From Streptomyces sp. NBC_00306 (GTDB taxonomy: Bacteria > Actinomycetota > Actinomycetes > Streptomycetales > Streptomycetaceae): a stretch of DNA of 64,000 bases. The notes beneath the pieces were generated by a model. The model was given only the letters and a program-made list of their open reading frames with translations. It did no database searches and was not told the origin of the DNA. The DNA lies in contig NZ_CP108032.1 of assembly GCF_036169555.1 (NCBI RefSeq), forward strand, positions 186,001 through 250,000. The letters run 5' to 3'. The position numbers were made by a program, and so were the translations under genes. This document shows positions 26,173 to 37,847 of this stretch, piece by piece (the stretch's first letter is position 1; each line of letters starts with the position of its first letter).

Positions 26173-28413
26173 CTAGTCGACGAGTTCGCGTTCACGGCGC
26201 GGGAAGGCCACGCGCCGGACCCGCGGGGTGCGACTCAGCTTCGCCCCCTCGACGTCCACGTTCGGCAGCAGCCAGTCCAGCCAACGGGGAAGCCACCAGG
26301 CGGCCTTGCCGAGCAGAGCGAACAGGGCGGGCACGATCGCCATCCGCACGATGAAAGCGTCGAAGAGGACGGCGATCGCCAGACCGAAGCCGATCATCTT
26401 GATCAGGTCGTTCTCCTCCATGATGAAGCCGGAGAAGACGCTCGCCATGATGATCGCGGCGGCGGACACCACGCGCCCGCCGTACCGGAATCCGGTCACG
26501 ACCGCCTCGTCGGGACGCGCCCCGTGGACGTACGCCTCGCGCATCCGGGTCACCAGGAAGACCTCGTAGTCCATCGCCAGGCCGAACACCACACCGATCA
26601 TGAAGATCGGCATCGTGCTCATCACCGGGCCGGGCTGGTCGACACCGAAGACGTCGGCGAGCCAGCCCCACTGGAAGACGGCGACGACAGCGCCCAGTGC
26701 GGCGCTCACCGACAGCAGGAAGCCGAGCGCCGCCTTCAGCGGTACGAGGACGGAGCGAAAGACCACCATCAGCAGCAGGAACGCCAGGCCCACCACCAGG
26801 GCGAGGTAGGGCAGCAGGGCGTCGTCGAGGGTCTGGGAGAAGTCGATGAACATCGCGGTCTGGCCGGTCACCAGGATCTCGGCACCGGTTTCGGTCTCCA
26901 GGCCGCCCGCGGCGTCGCGGATCGAGCGGACCAGGTCCTCGGTGCGGCCGTCGCCCGGCCCGGTGTCGGGAATGACGTTGAGGATGGCGGTGTCGCCCGC
27001 CTCGTTGACCGTGGCCGGGGAGATCGAGGCAACCCCCTCCTCACCGGAGAGCTTCTTGCTCACGTCCTCGGCCGCGGGGGCGGCGTCCTTCGCGGTGACG
27101 GTGAGCGTGAGCGGGCCGTTGAAGCCGGCGCCGAAGGACTCCGAGAGGATGTCGTAGGCCTTGCGCTGCGTGGTGTCGGGAGCCATCGTGCCCTCGCCGG
27201 GCAGTCCGAGCTCCAGGCTCGCGGCCGGCACCGCGGCGGCGCCGAGTCCCACCACCCCGACGAGCAGCACCGCCACCGGGTGGCGCAGCACGTAACCCGC
27301 CCAGCGAGCACCGAGGTTGGGCCTGGCCTTCGCGGCCCTCTTGGCGGCCTTGCGCTGCTTGCGGGCCGAGAGCGGCTTACCGTAGTGCTGTCGGCGGTCA
27401 CGGCGTCGCAGCACCTTGACCGGGGCGAAGCCGAGCAGGGCGGGCACGAGGGTGACGGCGATGAGGACGGCGACGGCGACCGTGCCGGCCGCGGCCAGTC
27501 CCATCTTGGTGAGCATCGGGATGTTCACGACGGTCAGGCCGGCGAGCGCGACGATGACCGTGAGCCCGGCGAAGACGACGGCCGAGCCGGCGGTGCCGGT
27601 GGCGCGGCCCGCGGCCTCCTGGCGCTCGTGCCCCTCGGCGATCTCGGCGCGGTAGCGGGAGACGATGAACAGTGCGTAGTCGATGCCGACCGCGAGTCCC
27701 AGCATCAGCGCCAGGGTGGAGGTCGTGCTGGACAGGCCCAGGGTGGTGCCGAGGGCGGTGATGCCGGAGATGCCGACGCCGACGCCGATCAGGGCGGTGA
27801 GCAGCGGCATGCCGGCGGCGATCATGGAGCCGAAGGTGATGAGCAGGACGACGGCGGAGACGGCGATGCCGATCTTCTCCCCGGTGCCGCTCATCGTGGC
27901 GTCCACGACGACCGCGTCACCGCCTGCTTCGACACTCAGGCCGGCGGTGCGGGCCGTGCCGGTCGCCCGGGTGAGCGCGTCGTGCGCCGCGTCGGTCAGT
28001 TCCGGGGCCGCGACCTTGTAGGTGACGACGGTGTAGGCGGTGGTGCCGTCCTTGCTGACGGCGTTCGCCGTGAACGGGTCGCTCACCCGAGCCACTTGCG
28101 GGCTCTTGGACAGGTCGGCGACAAGTGCGGTGACGCGGGCCTTGTGCTCGGGGGCGGAGATCTTCCCGCCGTCCGGTGCGCGGACGACGACCCGGGCGGA
28201 TGCGCCGTCGGCGGAAGCGGCCGGGAAGGAGTCCTCCAACAGGTCGAAGGCCTTCTGGGACTCGGTGCCCGGCATCGAGAACGTGTCGGCGGGAGGCGGT
28301 GGCGCGGTGGAGGCCGCGAAGCCCGCCCCGCCGAAGACCAGCACCCACAGCAGCGCGGTCAGGCCGCGCCGCCGGAAGGCGAAGCGGCCCAGTTTGTACA
28401 GGAAGGTAGCCAC
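26173..28413 (-). CDS. MMPL-family (RND superfamily) membrane transporter
   Basis: 746 residues from the GTG at 28413 (VATFLYKLGRFAFRRRGLTALLWVLVF), with GGGAG upstream. The longer frame to 28563 adds a Pro/Arg/Val-rich non-membrane stretch. It has twelve predicted helices in two halves, each with the MMPL proton-relay motif: GLAVGIDYALFIVSRYR in the first and GVVFGLAMDYEVFLVTRMR in the second. The two large extracellular loops (about residues 35-190 and 400-540) are typical. MMPL proteins export lipids or natural products. Its neighbour MFS gene shares an operator-like palindrome. Confidence 0.9.
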   Translation of the reverse strand: MATFLYKLGRFAFRRRGLTALLWVLVFGGAGFAASTAPPPPADTFSMPGTESQKAFDLLEDSFPAASADGASARVVVRAPDGGKISAPEHKARVTALVADLSKSPQVARVSDPFTANAVSKDGTTAYTVVTYKVAAPELTDAAHDALTRATGTARTAGLSVEAGGDAVVVDATMSGTGEKIGIAVSAVVLLITFGSMIAAGMPLLTALIGVGVGISGITALGTTLGLSSTTSTLALMLGLAVGIDYALFIVSRYRAEIAEGHERQEAAGRATGTAGSAVVFAGLTVIVALAGLTVVNIPMLTKMGLAAAGTVAVAVLIAVTLVPALLGFAPVKVLRRRDRRQHYGKPLSARKQRKAAKRAAKARPNLGARWAGYVLRHPVAVLLVGVVGLGAAAVPAASLELGLPGEGTMAPDTTQRKAYDILSESFGAGFNGPLTLTVTAKDAAPAAEDVSKKLSGEEGVASISPATVNEAGDTAILNVIPDTGPGDGRTEDLVRSIRDAAGGLETETGAEILVTGQTAMFIDFSQTLDDALLPYLALVVGLAFLLLMVVFRSVLVPLKAALGFLLSVSAALGAVVAVFQWGWLADVFGVDQPGPVMSTMPIFMIGVVFGLAMDYEVFLVTRMREAYVHGARPDEAVVTGFRYGGRVVSAAAIIMASVFSGFIMEENDLIKMIGFGLAIAVLFDAFIVRMAIVPALFALLGKAAWWLPRWLDWLLPNVDVEGAKLSRTPRVRRVAFPRRERELVD

Positions 28414-28561
28414 GGCGAAAGGACTCCCATGGGGATCGGCGGGGACGCACGGAGACGGAACGCGGCGCGGCACACGACTCCACGGACACACGTCACGCGG
28501 CACACGAACGAAGACGGGACGCGAGCGGGACGGAAACGCGGGCAGGGGCACACGCACGAAC

Positions 28562-28579
28562 AAACCGCGTAAGCGGTTT
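28562..28579. promoter_or_regulatory. Operator candidate AAACC-N8-GGTTT upstream of MMPL gene
   Basis: AAACCGC-GTAA-GCGGTTT is a perfect 7+7 inverted repeat 149 bases upstream of the MMPL start. The same AAACC-N8-GGTTT frame recurs before the MFS gene at 30412. This is typical of a TetR-type repressor site; no TetR gene is in the window. Confidence 0.6.
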
Positions 28580-28701
28580 CAGTCAGGGTAGGGCGGGAGT
28601 GCCGGGCACTTCAAGCGCCGAGAGCCTGGCTCCAGGCGGCCTCCAGCGAGTCTCGAGCGCGCCTCCGGGATCCGTTCCTGAAGGGCGCCGGCCGGCCGCC
28701 G

Positions 28702-28730
28702 GCCCGGCTCCGCGGGAGGCGGAACCGGGC
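28702..28730 (-). terminator. Hairpin terminator after the MFS gene
   Basis: Arms GCCCGGCTCCGC (28702-28713) and GCGGAACCGGGC (28719-28730) pair with one mismatch across a 5-base loop, 60 bases beyond the MFS stop codon. Confidence 0.6.
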
Positions 28731-28790
28731 TGGGAGACAGGCTCGATGACGGTGCGTCACGCCCGTCGGGACAGGTGCGAGCGGCCGCGG

Positions 28791-30341
28791 TCAGCGGCCG
28801 GCCGTGCTGTCCGCTGCCTCCTTCTGCGTGCTCTCCTCTCCCGTACCGGCCGGCTGCGCGGTGGCCCCGGTGTCCGCGGCGGCCGCCTTGCCTCCCCTGA
28901 TGAGGAACAGGGCGAGTACGGCGGCGCCGACGACGCCGGCCGCGCCGGACAGGAAGCTGGCGGACATGGCATCGGAGAAGGCATCGCGGGTCTGGTCGAG
29001 CAGGGTGGCGTTGCCGTCGCGGGCGGCGATGGCGAGCGCGTCGACGATCGAGTCCTTGGCGGGCCCCGGCGCCGAGCCCGGCATCGCGGCGGTGTAGGTG
29101 CCCGACAGGACGGCACCCAGCACCGCCACACCGAGCGCGGCACCGGCCTGCTGGATGGTGTCGTTGAGGGCGGATCCGACACCTGCGTGCTCCTCCGGCA
29201 CCGCGCCCATCAGGGCGGCGATGACGGCGGGCATCGCCAGGCCGCTGCCCGCGCCCATCAGCACCATGGCGGTGATCAGCGGCCCCCAGCCGTCACCGAC
29301 CGCGAGCGTGGACAGCACGCCGAACCCGGCCGCGATCAGGAGCAGTCCGGCCACCGCGACGGGGCGGTTGCCGGTCTTGGGGATCAGACCGGCTCCGACG
29401 CCGTTGAAGGCCAGGGTCGCCACCGCCAGCGGGGTGAAGGCCAGGCCGGTCTCGGTGGGCGTGTATTCGAGGACGTACTGCAGATACTGAGTGAGCACCA
29501 GCATCAGTCCGCCGTTGGCGAAGGTCAGCAGGACCAGGGAGAAGCTGGCGCCGGTGAAGATCCGGTTGCGGAACAGGCTCAGTGGCACCATCGGCGAGTC
29601 GACGCGGCTCTCCCAGATCGCGAACGCCCCGAGGCCCAGGACGGCCAGCGCGAGCGAGGCCTGCGTACTGGTGTGGCCGAGGCCGTCCTTGGGCAGTTCG
29701 TTGATCGTCCAGACCAGTGCGGCCATGCCGACCATGGAGAGCACCATGCCGACCGGGTCGGCCTTGCGCCAGGGCCCCTTGGACTCCTCCATCAGGATCA
29801 GGGCGGCGATGATGGCGAGTACCGCGATCGGGATGTTGATCAGGAAGACGGCACCCCACCAGAAGTGGGCGATCAGCACACCGCCGAGGACCGGGCCGCC
29901 GACCAGGCCGACCATGGCCACCGCGCTCCAGGCGGCGATCGCCTTCGGCCGCTCCTCGTCGTCGAAGACGGTGATGAGGATGGACAGGGTGCTCGGCATC
30001 ACCAGCGCACCGCCCACACCCATCAACACCCGGGCGAGGATGAGCTGTTCGGGACTGTCGGCCCAGGTGGCCAGCACCGATGCGGCGCCGAAGGCCGCCA
30101 GACCGATGATCATGATCTTCCGGCGGCCGTATCGGTCGGACAGACTGCCGGCGGACAGCAGCAGGCCGGCGAAGACGAGCATGTAGGACTCGATGATCCA
30201 CTGAATGTCCTGGGCACTCGCCGACAGGTCCTCCGCCAGGGGCGGAACCGCCACCGTGAGCACCATGTTGTCGATGACCAGCACCAGCGTGCTGAGGCAG
30301 AGCACGATCAGGATGAGCCAGCGTCGCGGATGACGTTCCAT
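28791..30341 (-). CDS. MFS drug:H+ antiporter, DHA2 (14-helix) type
   Basis: 516 residues with about 14 hydrophobic helices. The motif A loop SLSDRYGRRKIMIIG after helix 2 and the motif C-like stretch GLVGGPVLGGVLIAHFWWGAVFLINIP in helix 5 mark the EmrB/QacA antiporter group. The N-terminus MERHPRRWLILIVLCLSTLVLVIDNMVLTVAVPPLA is typical. The C-tail is Ala/Thr rich and dispensable-looking. Such exporters often give self-resistance to the product of a neighbouring cluster. The upstream palindrome is shared with the MMPL gene. Confidence 0.92.
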   Translation of the reverse strand: MERHPRRWLILIVLCLSTLVLVIDNMVLTVAVPPLAEDLSASAQDIQWIIESYMLVFAGLLLSAGSLSDRYGRRKIMIIGLAAFGAASVLATWADSPEQLILARVLMGVGGALVMPSTLSILITVFDDEERPKAIAAWSAVAMVGLVGGPVLGGVLIAHFWWGAVFLINIPIAVLAIIAALILMEESKGPWRKADPVGMVLSMVGMAALVWTINELPKDGLGHTSTQASLALAVLGLGAFAIWESRVDSPMVPLSLFRNRIFTGASFSLVLLTFANGGLMLVLTQYLQYVLEYTPTETGLAFTPLAVATLAFNGVGAGLIPKTGNRPVAVAGLLLIAAGFGVLSTLAVGDGWGPLITAMVLMGAGSGLAMPAVIAALMGAVPEEHAGVGSALNDTIQQAGAALGVAVLGAVLSGTYTAAMPGSAPGPAKDSIVDALAIAARDGNATLLDQTRDAFSDAMSASFLSGAAGVVGAAVLALFLIRGGKAAAADTGATAQPAGTGEESTQKEAADSTAGR

Positions 30342-30411
30342 CAGGAAACCTCTCGAACAGTGTGGCCGTGCGGCCGAAGAGCCGCGCGCAGTGGGGAACT
30401 TGAGACATATA

Positions 30412-30429
30412 AAACCAGCGTCGCGGTTT
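30412..30429. promoter_or_regulatory. Operator candidate AAACC-N8-GGTTT upstream of MFS gene
   Basis: AAACC-AGCGTCGC-GGTTT, extended one base on each side (AAAACC..GGTTTT, 30411-30430), about 70 bases before the MFS start. It has the same half-sites and spacing as 28562-28579 and lies in an AT-rich promoter-like stretch (ATATAAAA). Confidence 0.6.
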
Positions 30430-30565
30430 TTTAGCTAGCCGCCAGTCCCCTTTCGGCCATCCGCCGTGGCACTCCGAACACTGTGCGAACTACCGCACAG
30501 TGGAGGGCTGTTGTGGGGCTGGAGCCCTGAGTGCGGGGTGACCCGAGCGAGCCGGAACGGCATGC

Positions 30566-30610
30566 AGCCGTCGCCGGGCCCGGTCCTGCGGGCCGGGCCC
30601 GGCGACGGCT
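30566..30610 (-). terminator. Hairpin terminator downstream of argC
   Basis: Perfect 18-base arms AGCCGTCGCCGGGCCCGG (30566-30583) and complement (30593-30610), 9-base loop. It lies in a 530-base gap (30342-30874) between the MFS start and the argC end. The rest of that gap shows no credible gene. Probable end of the argJBDC transcript. Confidence 0.75.
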
Positions 30611-30874
30611 ACTGCGGCGGTGGCGGACGACCCGGCCGGTGGTGCGATCCGGATGCCGGCCTGCCACACGTGCGGCACACCGTGGGTGGGGTGCCGTCCT
30701 GCGGCGCCCCGGCTTGTGGCCGGGCACCTTGGTACTGCGCCGCGGATGACGGCGCGTTGTGGAGGGACGCCCGCGGCGGCGTCCGGGCCGAGCCGCCCCG
30801 GGCCGGGGCACCGTGGAGGCTCGGAAGCTGTGCAGAGGCGCCCGCAGGGGGCGGAGGTCAGGACGCCACTTCGG

Positions 30875-33218
<2,344 letters not shown>

Positions 33219-33222
<4 letters not shown>

Positions 33223-34121
33223 GGGGTTCCCTCTTCCTCGTCCGGCACGACGACCGTGCCGAATCCCTCGTCGGTGAACATCTCCAGCAGCACCGCGTGC
33301 TGGATGCGGCCGTCGATGACGCGGGCGTCATCGACGCCGTTGCGGACCGCGTGCAGGCAGCCGGCCATCTTGGGCACCATGCCGCCGGCCAGGCCGGGCA
33401 GCATCTTCTCCAGCTGGCCGGCGGTCAGTTGGCCGATGACCTCACGGCTGTTGGGCCAGTCGGCATAGAGCCCTTCGACGTCGGTGAGGACCATCAGGGT
33501 CTGGGCACCCAGCGCCGCAGCGAGTGCCGCAGCCGCCGTATCAGCATTGACGTTGTAGACATGTCCGTCGTCCTGGGAGTGGGCGATCGAGGAAATGACC
33601 GGGATCCGGCCGTCGGCGAGGAGTGCCTCGATGGCGCCGGTGTCGACGCCGGTGATCTCGCCGACGCGGCCGATGTCGACCAGCTCGCCGTCGATCTCGG
33701 GCCAGTGCCGGGAGGCGGTGATGGTGTGGGCGTCCTCGCCGGTGAGACCGACGGCGAGTGGACCGTGCTGGTTGAGCAGGCCGACGAGTTCGCGCTGGAC
33801 CTGGCCGGCGAGGACCATGCGCACGACGTCCATCGCCTCGGGGGTGGTCACCCGCAGGCCGGCCCGGAATTCGCTGACCAGGCCGCGCCGGTCGAGTTCG
33901 GCGCTGATCTGCGGGCCGCCTCCGTGGACGACGACGGGCTTGAGGCCGGCGTGGTGGAGGAAGACGATGTCGTGGGCGAAGGCGGCCTTGAGCTCGTCGT
34001 CGACCATGGCGTTGCCGCCGAACTTGATGACGGCGATCTGGCCGCGGTGGCGGATGAGCCAGGGCAGCATCTCCAGGACGGACTCGGCCTTGGCGAGGGC
34101 GGGGTGCTGGAAAGTCTTCAT
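33219..34121 (-). CDS. argB: Acetylglutamate kinase
   Basis: 300 residues from the ATG at 34121, which overlaps the argJ stop (ATGA). Phosphorylates N-acetylglutamate. Family motifs: [16 protein letters not shown] (ATP-binding Lys), [18 protein letters not shown], substrate loop [35 protein letters not shown] and [10 protein letters not shown]. The GGMVPKM segment before the end is as in the family. Whether it is arginine-feedback-sensitive cannot be read here. Co-translated with argJ and argD. Confidence 0.95.
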
Positions 34122-35269
34122 GACGAGTACGCGCTGTTCTCGTGGACGTACTCGGCGGTCAGGTCGTTCGCCCAGACGACCGCCGAGGCGGGACCGGTGG
34201 CGAGGTCGGCGGTGATGCGGACCTCCCGGTCGCGCAGGTCGACCGCCGCGCGGTCGGCGCCGATGGCGCCGTCCTTGCACAACCACACGCCGTTGAAGGC
34301 GACGTTCAGGCGGTCCGGCTCGAACGCGGCGCGGGTGGTGCCGATCGCCGCGAGCACCCGGCCCCAGTTGGGGTCCTCGCCGTGCAGGGCGCACTTGAGG
34401 AGGTTGTTGCGGGCGATGGTGCGTGCCACCTCGACGGCGTCGTCCTCGGTGGCGGCGCCGACGACCTCGATACGGATGTCCTTGGAGGCGCCCTCGGCGT
34501 CACCGATGAGCTGACGGGCGAGGTCGTCGCAGACCGTGCGGACCGCGTCGGCGAACACGCCGGCCGCGGGCACGACGGTGGAGGCGCCGGAGGCCAGCAG
34601 CAGCACGGTGTCGTTGGTGGACATACAGCCGTCGGAATCGATCCGGTCGAAGGTGAGCCGGGTCGCCTCCCGCAGCGCCGCATCCAGGGCGGGGCTGTCG
34701 AGGTCGGCGTCGGTGGTCAGCACCACGAGCATCGTGGCGAGGCCCGGCGCGAGCATGCCCGCGCCCTTCGCCATCCCGCCGACGCTCCAGCCCTCCCCCT
34801 CGAACACGGCCGTCTTGTGCACGGTGTCGGTCGTCTTGATGGCGACGGCGGCCTGTTCGCCGCCGTCGCCGGCGAGCGCGGCGGCGGCCGTCTCGATGCC
34901 GGGCAGCAGCTTGTCCATCGGCAGTCTCACACCGATGAGACCGGTGGAGGCGACCGCGATCTCGTCGGCGCGGTGACCGAGGACGCGGGCGGTGTGCGCG
35001 GCGGTGGCGTGGGTGTCGTCGAGGCCTTCGGGGCCGGTGCAGGCGTTGGCACCACCGGAGTTGAGGACGACGGCGCTCACCGCCCCGCGGCTGAGAACCT
35101 GTTTGCTCCACTGCACGGGCGCGGCCTGCACCCGGTTGGACGTGAAGACGCCCGCGGCGGCCGTGCGCGGACCGTTGTTGACCACCAGGGCCAGGTCCGG
35201 ATTGCCGCTGTGTTTGATTCCGGCTGCGACGCCTGCGGCCGAGAAGCCCTGCGCTGCCGTGACGCTCAT
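34118..35269 (-). CDS. argJ: Bifunctional glutamate N-acetyltransferase/ornithine acetyltransferase
   Basis: 383 residues from the ATG at 35269. ArgJ recycles the acetyl group from N-acetylornithine to glutamate, yielding free ornithine, so its presence makes the set self-sufficient for ornithine. The self-cleavage site is visible in [23 protein letters not shown] (Thr of ATML becomes the N-terminal nucleophile). [20 protein letters not shown] sequence and [13 protein letters not shown] are also present. It heads the operon. The longer frame to 35704 is upstream leader. Divergent from mbtH across 561 bases. Confidence 0.95.
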   Translation of the reverse strand: MSVTAAQGFSAAGVAAGIKHSGNPDLALVVNNGPRTAAAGVFTSNRVQAAPVQWSKQVLSRGAVSAVVLNSGGANACTGPEGLDDTHATAAHTARVLGHRADEIAVASTGLIGVRLPMDKLLPGIETAAAALAGDGGEQAAVAIKTTDTVHKTAVFEGEGWSVGGMAKGAGMLAPGLATMLVVLTTDADLDSPALDAALREATRLTFDRIDSDGCMSTNDTVLLLASGASTVVPAAGVFADAVRTVCDDLARQLIGDAEGASKDIRIEVVGAATEDDAVEVARTIARNNLLKCALHGEDPNWGRVLAAIGTTRAAFEPDRLNVAFNGVWLCKDGAIGADRAAVDLRDREVRITADLATGPASAVVWANDLTAEYVHENSAYSS

Positions 35270-35830
35270 GGCGAATCTCCTATGGTGGAAAAGATGTTGG
35301 TGACATGAGGGGGGCGAGAGCGGCTCCCCCGGAAAGAGAAGGGATTGCCGATCGCGTCGGATACGCGGCGGCTGTTCCCCGAAAGGGGGAGCCGGGGGGT
35401 CCTCTCGGCGCGGTCCGCCGTACAACGGCGGGCTCATCTTTCTGCCGCCTGGATGAGCTTTCCGAATTTCGCTCATCGGCTGCCGGCGGGCCGCCTTTCG
35501 GCCGCTCTCAGCCGGAACTCGACCGTCCGTCAAGCGGCCGGAGGCACACGTCGTGCCATTCTGGTCCTTCGGTGCCGGCCGTCCTGTCCGCAGGACAGCG
35601 GGCGGGTCCGGTCCGGGGAACGGATGCCCTTCGACCTCCGGCGGACCGGTGACAAGGATGGACGGACCGACCGGCCCTGGAGGAGTCCACGGTATCTCAA
35701 CCAAGGCTCCGACAGGCCGAAATACCCTTGGAATGCGGGCTGGTGAGACTGTCCATCCCGCAGCGTGCTCGGATCATGGGGCGGCTCCCACCGGGAAGCC
35801 GCTCGTGAACGGCTTGAATTGGAGTGGACG
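35270..35830. promoter_or_regulatory. Divergent argJ/mbtH control region
   Basis: 561 bases without a credible gene. It holds CGGCTCCCCC (35321-35330) with its complement (35385-35394), and nested within the second arm a TCCCC-GAAA-GGGGA hairpin (35376-35389), which could form alternative structures in the argJ leader. Further on are three copies of GCTCATC in alternating orientation (35432-35438, 35452-35458 inverted, 35471-35477) spaced about 20 bases. I see no ArgR-type ARG box. Confidence 0.55.
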
Positions 35831-36043
35831 ATGAGCAGCAATCTGTTCGACGACGCGGACGGCCGGTTCTTTGTTCTCGTGAACGAGGAGGAACAGCATT
35901 CCCTGTGGCCGTCGTTCATCGAGGTTCCCGCCGGCTGGCGGGTGGTGTTCGGTGAGGACGGTCACGCGCAGTGCCTGGAGTTCATCGAGCAGAACTGGAC
36001 CGATCTGCGGCCCAGGAGCCTGCGGGAGGCGATGGCCGGGTAA
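35831..36043 (+). CDS. MbtH-like NRPS accessory protein
   Basis: 70 residues, standard MbtH length, from the ATG at 35831 with GGAG upstream. The family signature is complete: NPFDD-like [24 protein letters not shown], the two conserved Trp in SLWPSF and [10 protein letters not shown], and [13 protein letters not shown] at the end. MbtH proteins bind the A domain core and are needed for folding or activity of many actinobacterial adenylation domains. It presumably serves the NRPSs in this cluster. Confidence 0.95.
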   Translation: MSSNLFDDADGRFFVLVNEEEQHSLWPSFIEVPAGWRVVFGEDGHAQCLEFIEQNWTDLRPRSLREAMAG

Positions 36044-36083
36044 GGGGCTGCCCGCGGCGGCCCGGCTTCGGCCACAGGACCGG

Positions 36084-36118
36084 CGAACGGCTCGTCAGCG
36101 CTGCTGGCGGGCCGTTCG
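36084..36118. terminator. Hairpin terminator between mbtH and the ornithine monooxygenase
   Basis: Outer arms CGAACGGC (36084-36091) and GCCGTTCG (36111-36118) with an inner stem of eight further pairs (two G-T), 3-base loop. It lies between convergent genes and probably serves both. Confidence 0.7.
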
Positions 36119-36133
36119 TGTGTCTGCGGCCCC

Positions 36134-37471
36134 TCATCCTGCGACCGCGGCGTGCTCGGGGCGGGCCGCGGGCTCCGGGGCGGGGCGCGTGGCGAGGACG
36201 GAGTCGGCGATCTCTCCGCTGCGCACGGCGATGTTCGACAGCAGCGCGGAGGACAGTCCGTGGGTGTGCTCGGTGCCGCCCTGGATGTAGATGCCGAAGG
36301 GCAGTTCGGGGGCGAGAAGGCGGTTGTCGCGTTCGACGCGGTGGCGGCCGGCCGCATCCCGTAGGCAATAGCGGTCGAGGTCGCCCAGGAGGCGGCTGGG
36401 CTCCATGGAGTCGTAGCCGGTGGCGAAGACGATCGCGTCGACGTCGAGTTCCTGGGTGTGGCCGTCGAGCAGGGTGTCCAGCAGGACGCGTGTCTCGTCG
36501 CCGGCCCGCTTGACCTCCCTGACCCGGGTCATGTTGAGGAAGTGCAGACGCTTCGTGCCGTCGACGTCCTCGGCGTAGGAGCGCCGGTACAGGTCGCGGA
36601 TGACGTCGGCGTCGACCACGGAGTAGTTGGTGTTCTTGTGGTAGCGCCAGAACGACTCCCGTGCCTGGTCGGTGCCGTAGTAGTAGTCGTCGACGGCGGC
36701 CGGGTCGAATATCTGGTTCGCGAACGGGGTGTCGTCGGCGATGGAGTATCCGTACGACGGGAAGATCGCCGACACCTGGGCGTGCGGGAGGCTGTCGTAG
36801 AGGAAGCGGGTGATCTCGGCCGCGCTCTGTCCGGCGCCGACGACCGCGACGCTGGTGAGGTCGCGGGGATTCATGCGGCGGTACTTCTCCAGGAACTCCG
36901 AGCTGTGCCAGACGCGTTCGTCGCGTTCCATGCCTTCGGGCATGCGCGGGACGAGTCCGGTGGAAATGGCGACGTTGCGGGTGAGGACCTGGCGCCTGGC
37001 GCCGGTGGTGGTGTCGCGGGCTTCGACCACGAGGTGGCCGGGCCGGCCGTCGGCTCCGTCCGGCGCGAGCCGTACCGAGGTGACGTCGTGGCCGTAGTGG
37101 ACGCGGTCAGTGAAGTTGGCCGCCGCCCACTCCAGGTACTGGTGGAACTCCAGCCGGGTCGGGAAGAAGTCCATGTTGTTGACGAACCGGGCCAGCCGGC
37201 CCGACTCGTGCAGATACGACACGTAGCCGAAACGGGACACCGGGTTGCGGAAGGTGGCCAGGTCCTTGAGGAACGAGATCTGCATCGTCGCCGACGGCAG
37301 CAGCATGTTGCGGTGCCAGCCGAACGCGGGCTGCCGCTCGAAGAAGACGGCGGTGGCCGGGTGCGCCGGCACATTCTCCCGGTGTTCGTCCAGGGAGATG
37401 GCGAGCGACAGATTCGACGGGCCGAAACCGATGCCGACCACGTCGTATACCTCGTGTGCACGAGTACTCAT
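36134..37471 (-). CDS. L-ornithine N5-monooxygenase (KtzI/PvdA/SidA family)
   Basis: 445 residues from the ATG at 37471, with GGGAG upstream; the frame open to 37732 is leader. An FAD- and NADPH-dependent N-hydroxylating monooxygenase. FAD site DVVGIGFGPSNLSLAI, the substrate-region LLPSATMQISFLKDLATFRNP, NADPH site VAVVGAGQSAAEITRFL and the late IVFATGYDSMEP are all intact. It makes N5-hydroxyornithine, used for hydroxamate siderophores or as precursor of piperazate. The divergent KtzT-like gene and the arg genes favour piperazate. Confidence 0.93.
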   Translation of the reverse strand: MSTRAHEVYDVVGIGFGPSNLSLAISLDEHRENVPAHPATAVFFERQPAFGWHRNMLLPSATMQISFLKDLATFRNPVSRFGYVSYLHESGRLARFVNNMDFFPTRLEFHQYLEWAAANFTDRVHYGHDVTSVRLAPDGADGRPGHLVVEARDTTTGARRQVLTRNVAISTGLVPRMPEGMERDERVWHSSEFLEKYRRMNPRDLTSVAVVGAGQSAAEITRFLYDSLPHAQVSAIFPSYGYSIADDTPFANQIFDPAAVDDYYYGTDQARESFWRYHKNTNYSVVDADVIRDLYRRSYAEDVDGTKRLHFLNMTRVREVKRAGDETRVLLDTLLDGHTQELDVDAIVFATGYDSMEPSRLLGDLDRYCLRDAAGRHRVERDNRLLAPELPFGIYIQGGTEHTHGLSSALLSNIAVRSGEIADSVLATRPAPEPAARPEHAAVAG

Positions 37472-37847
37472 AGAGAATTCTCCCGCTTGTGTAGCTGTGA
37501 CTGGGCCCCGCCGTTCTGCGGCGGGTTGATTGTTGTACCCACAAGGCCCCTGATCAGGAAAGGCGTCGACTGTCGTCGAGTTCACGGTCGGTGGTCTCGG
37601 AATCTCAACCGGTGGATCCGGGAGTTCGTGATGGGGCAGGAGAACACCGTGAATCCAACGTAGAGCGGCCGGACTTGGTGTGCAAGAGTTCCGGCCGTCG
37701 CGCCAGATTCTTCTGTCCTGTCGACAGTACATCGGTGTCCCGGCCGCGGATTCAATTGACAGTTCCGCTCAATGCACCGGTAGCGTCGGTGACTTGACCC
37801 CTCCTCGCGATGAATCCGCGACGAATCACCGAAAGGGTGGATGTCAG
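37472..37847. promoter_or_regulatory. Divergent monooxygenase/piperazate synthase promoter region
   Basis: A likely promoter for the + strand gene is TTGACA (37756-37761), 19-base spacer, TAGCGT (37781-37786), about 60 bases before the ATG at 37848. Two short perfect palindromes, CCTGATCAGG (37549-37558) and CTGTCGACAG (37718-37727), may be regulator sites. No gene is supported in these 376 bases. Confidence 0.5.

Noticed and set aside
25870..28572. 900-residue + strand frame over the ferredoxin end and the MMPL gene
   Set aside because: Antisense to a clear MMPL transporter; His/Asp/Gly-rich shadow composition and no domain.
35305..35830. Open + strand frames in the argJ/mbtH gap
   Set aside because: No ribosome site, no domain, and composition unlike neighbouring genes; the region is better explained as leader and operator DNA.
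36134..37471. Ornithine monooxygenase as evidence of a hydroxamate siderophore cluster
   Set aside because: There is no N-acyltransferase, no siderophore uptake or reductase gene nearby, and the adjacent KtzT-like gene and the NRPS pockets point to piperazate instead. A siderophore is not fully excluded because the cluster is incomplete.
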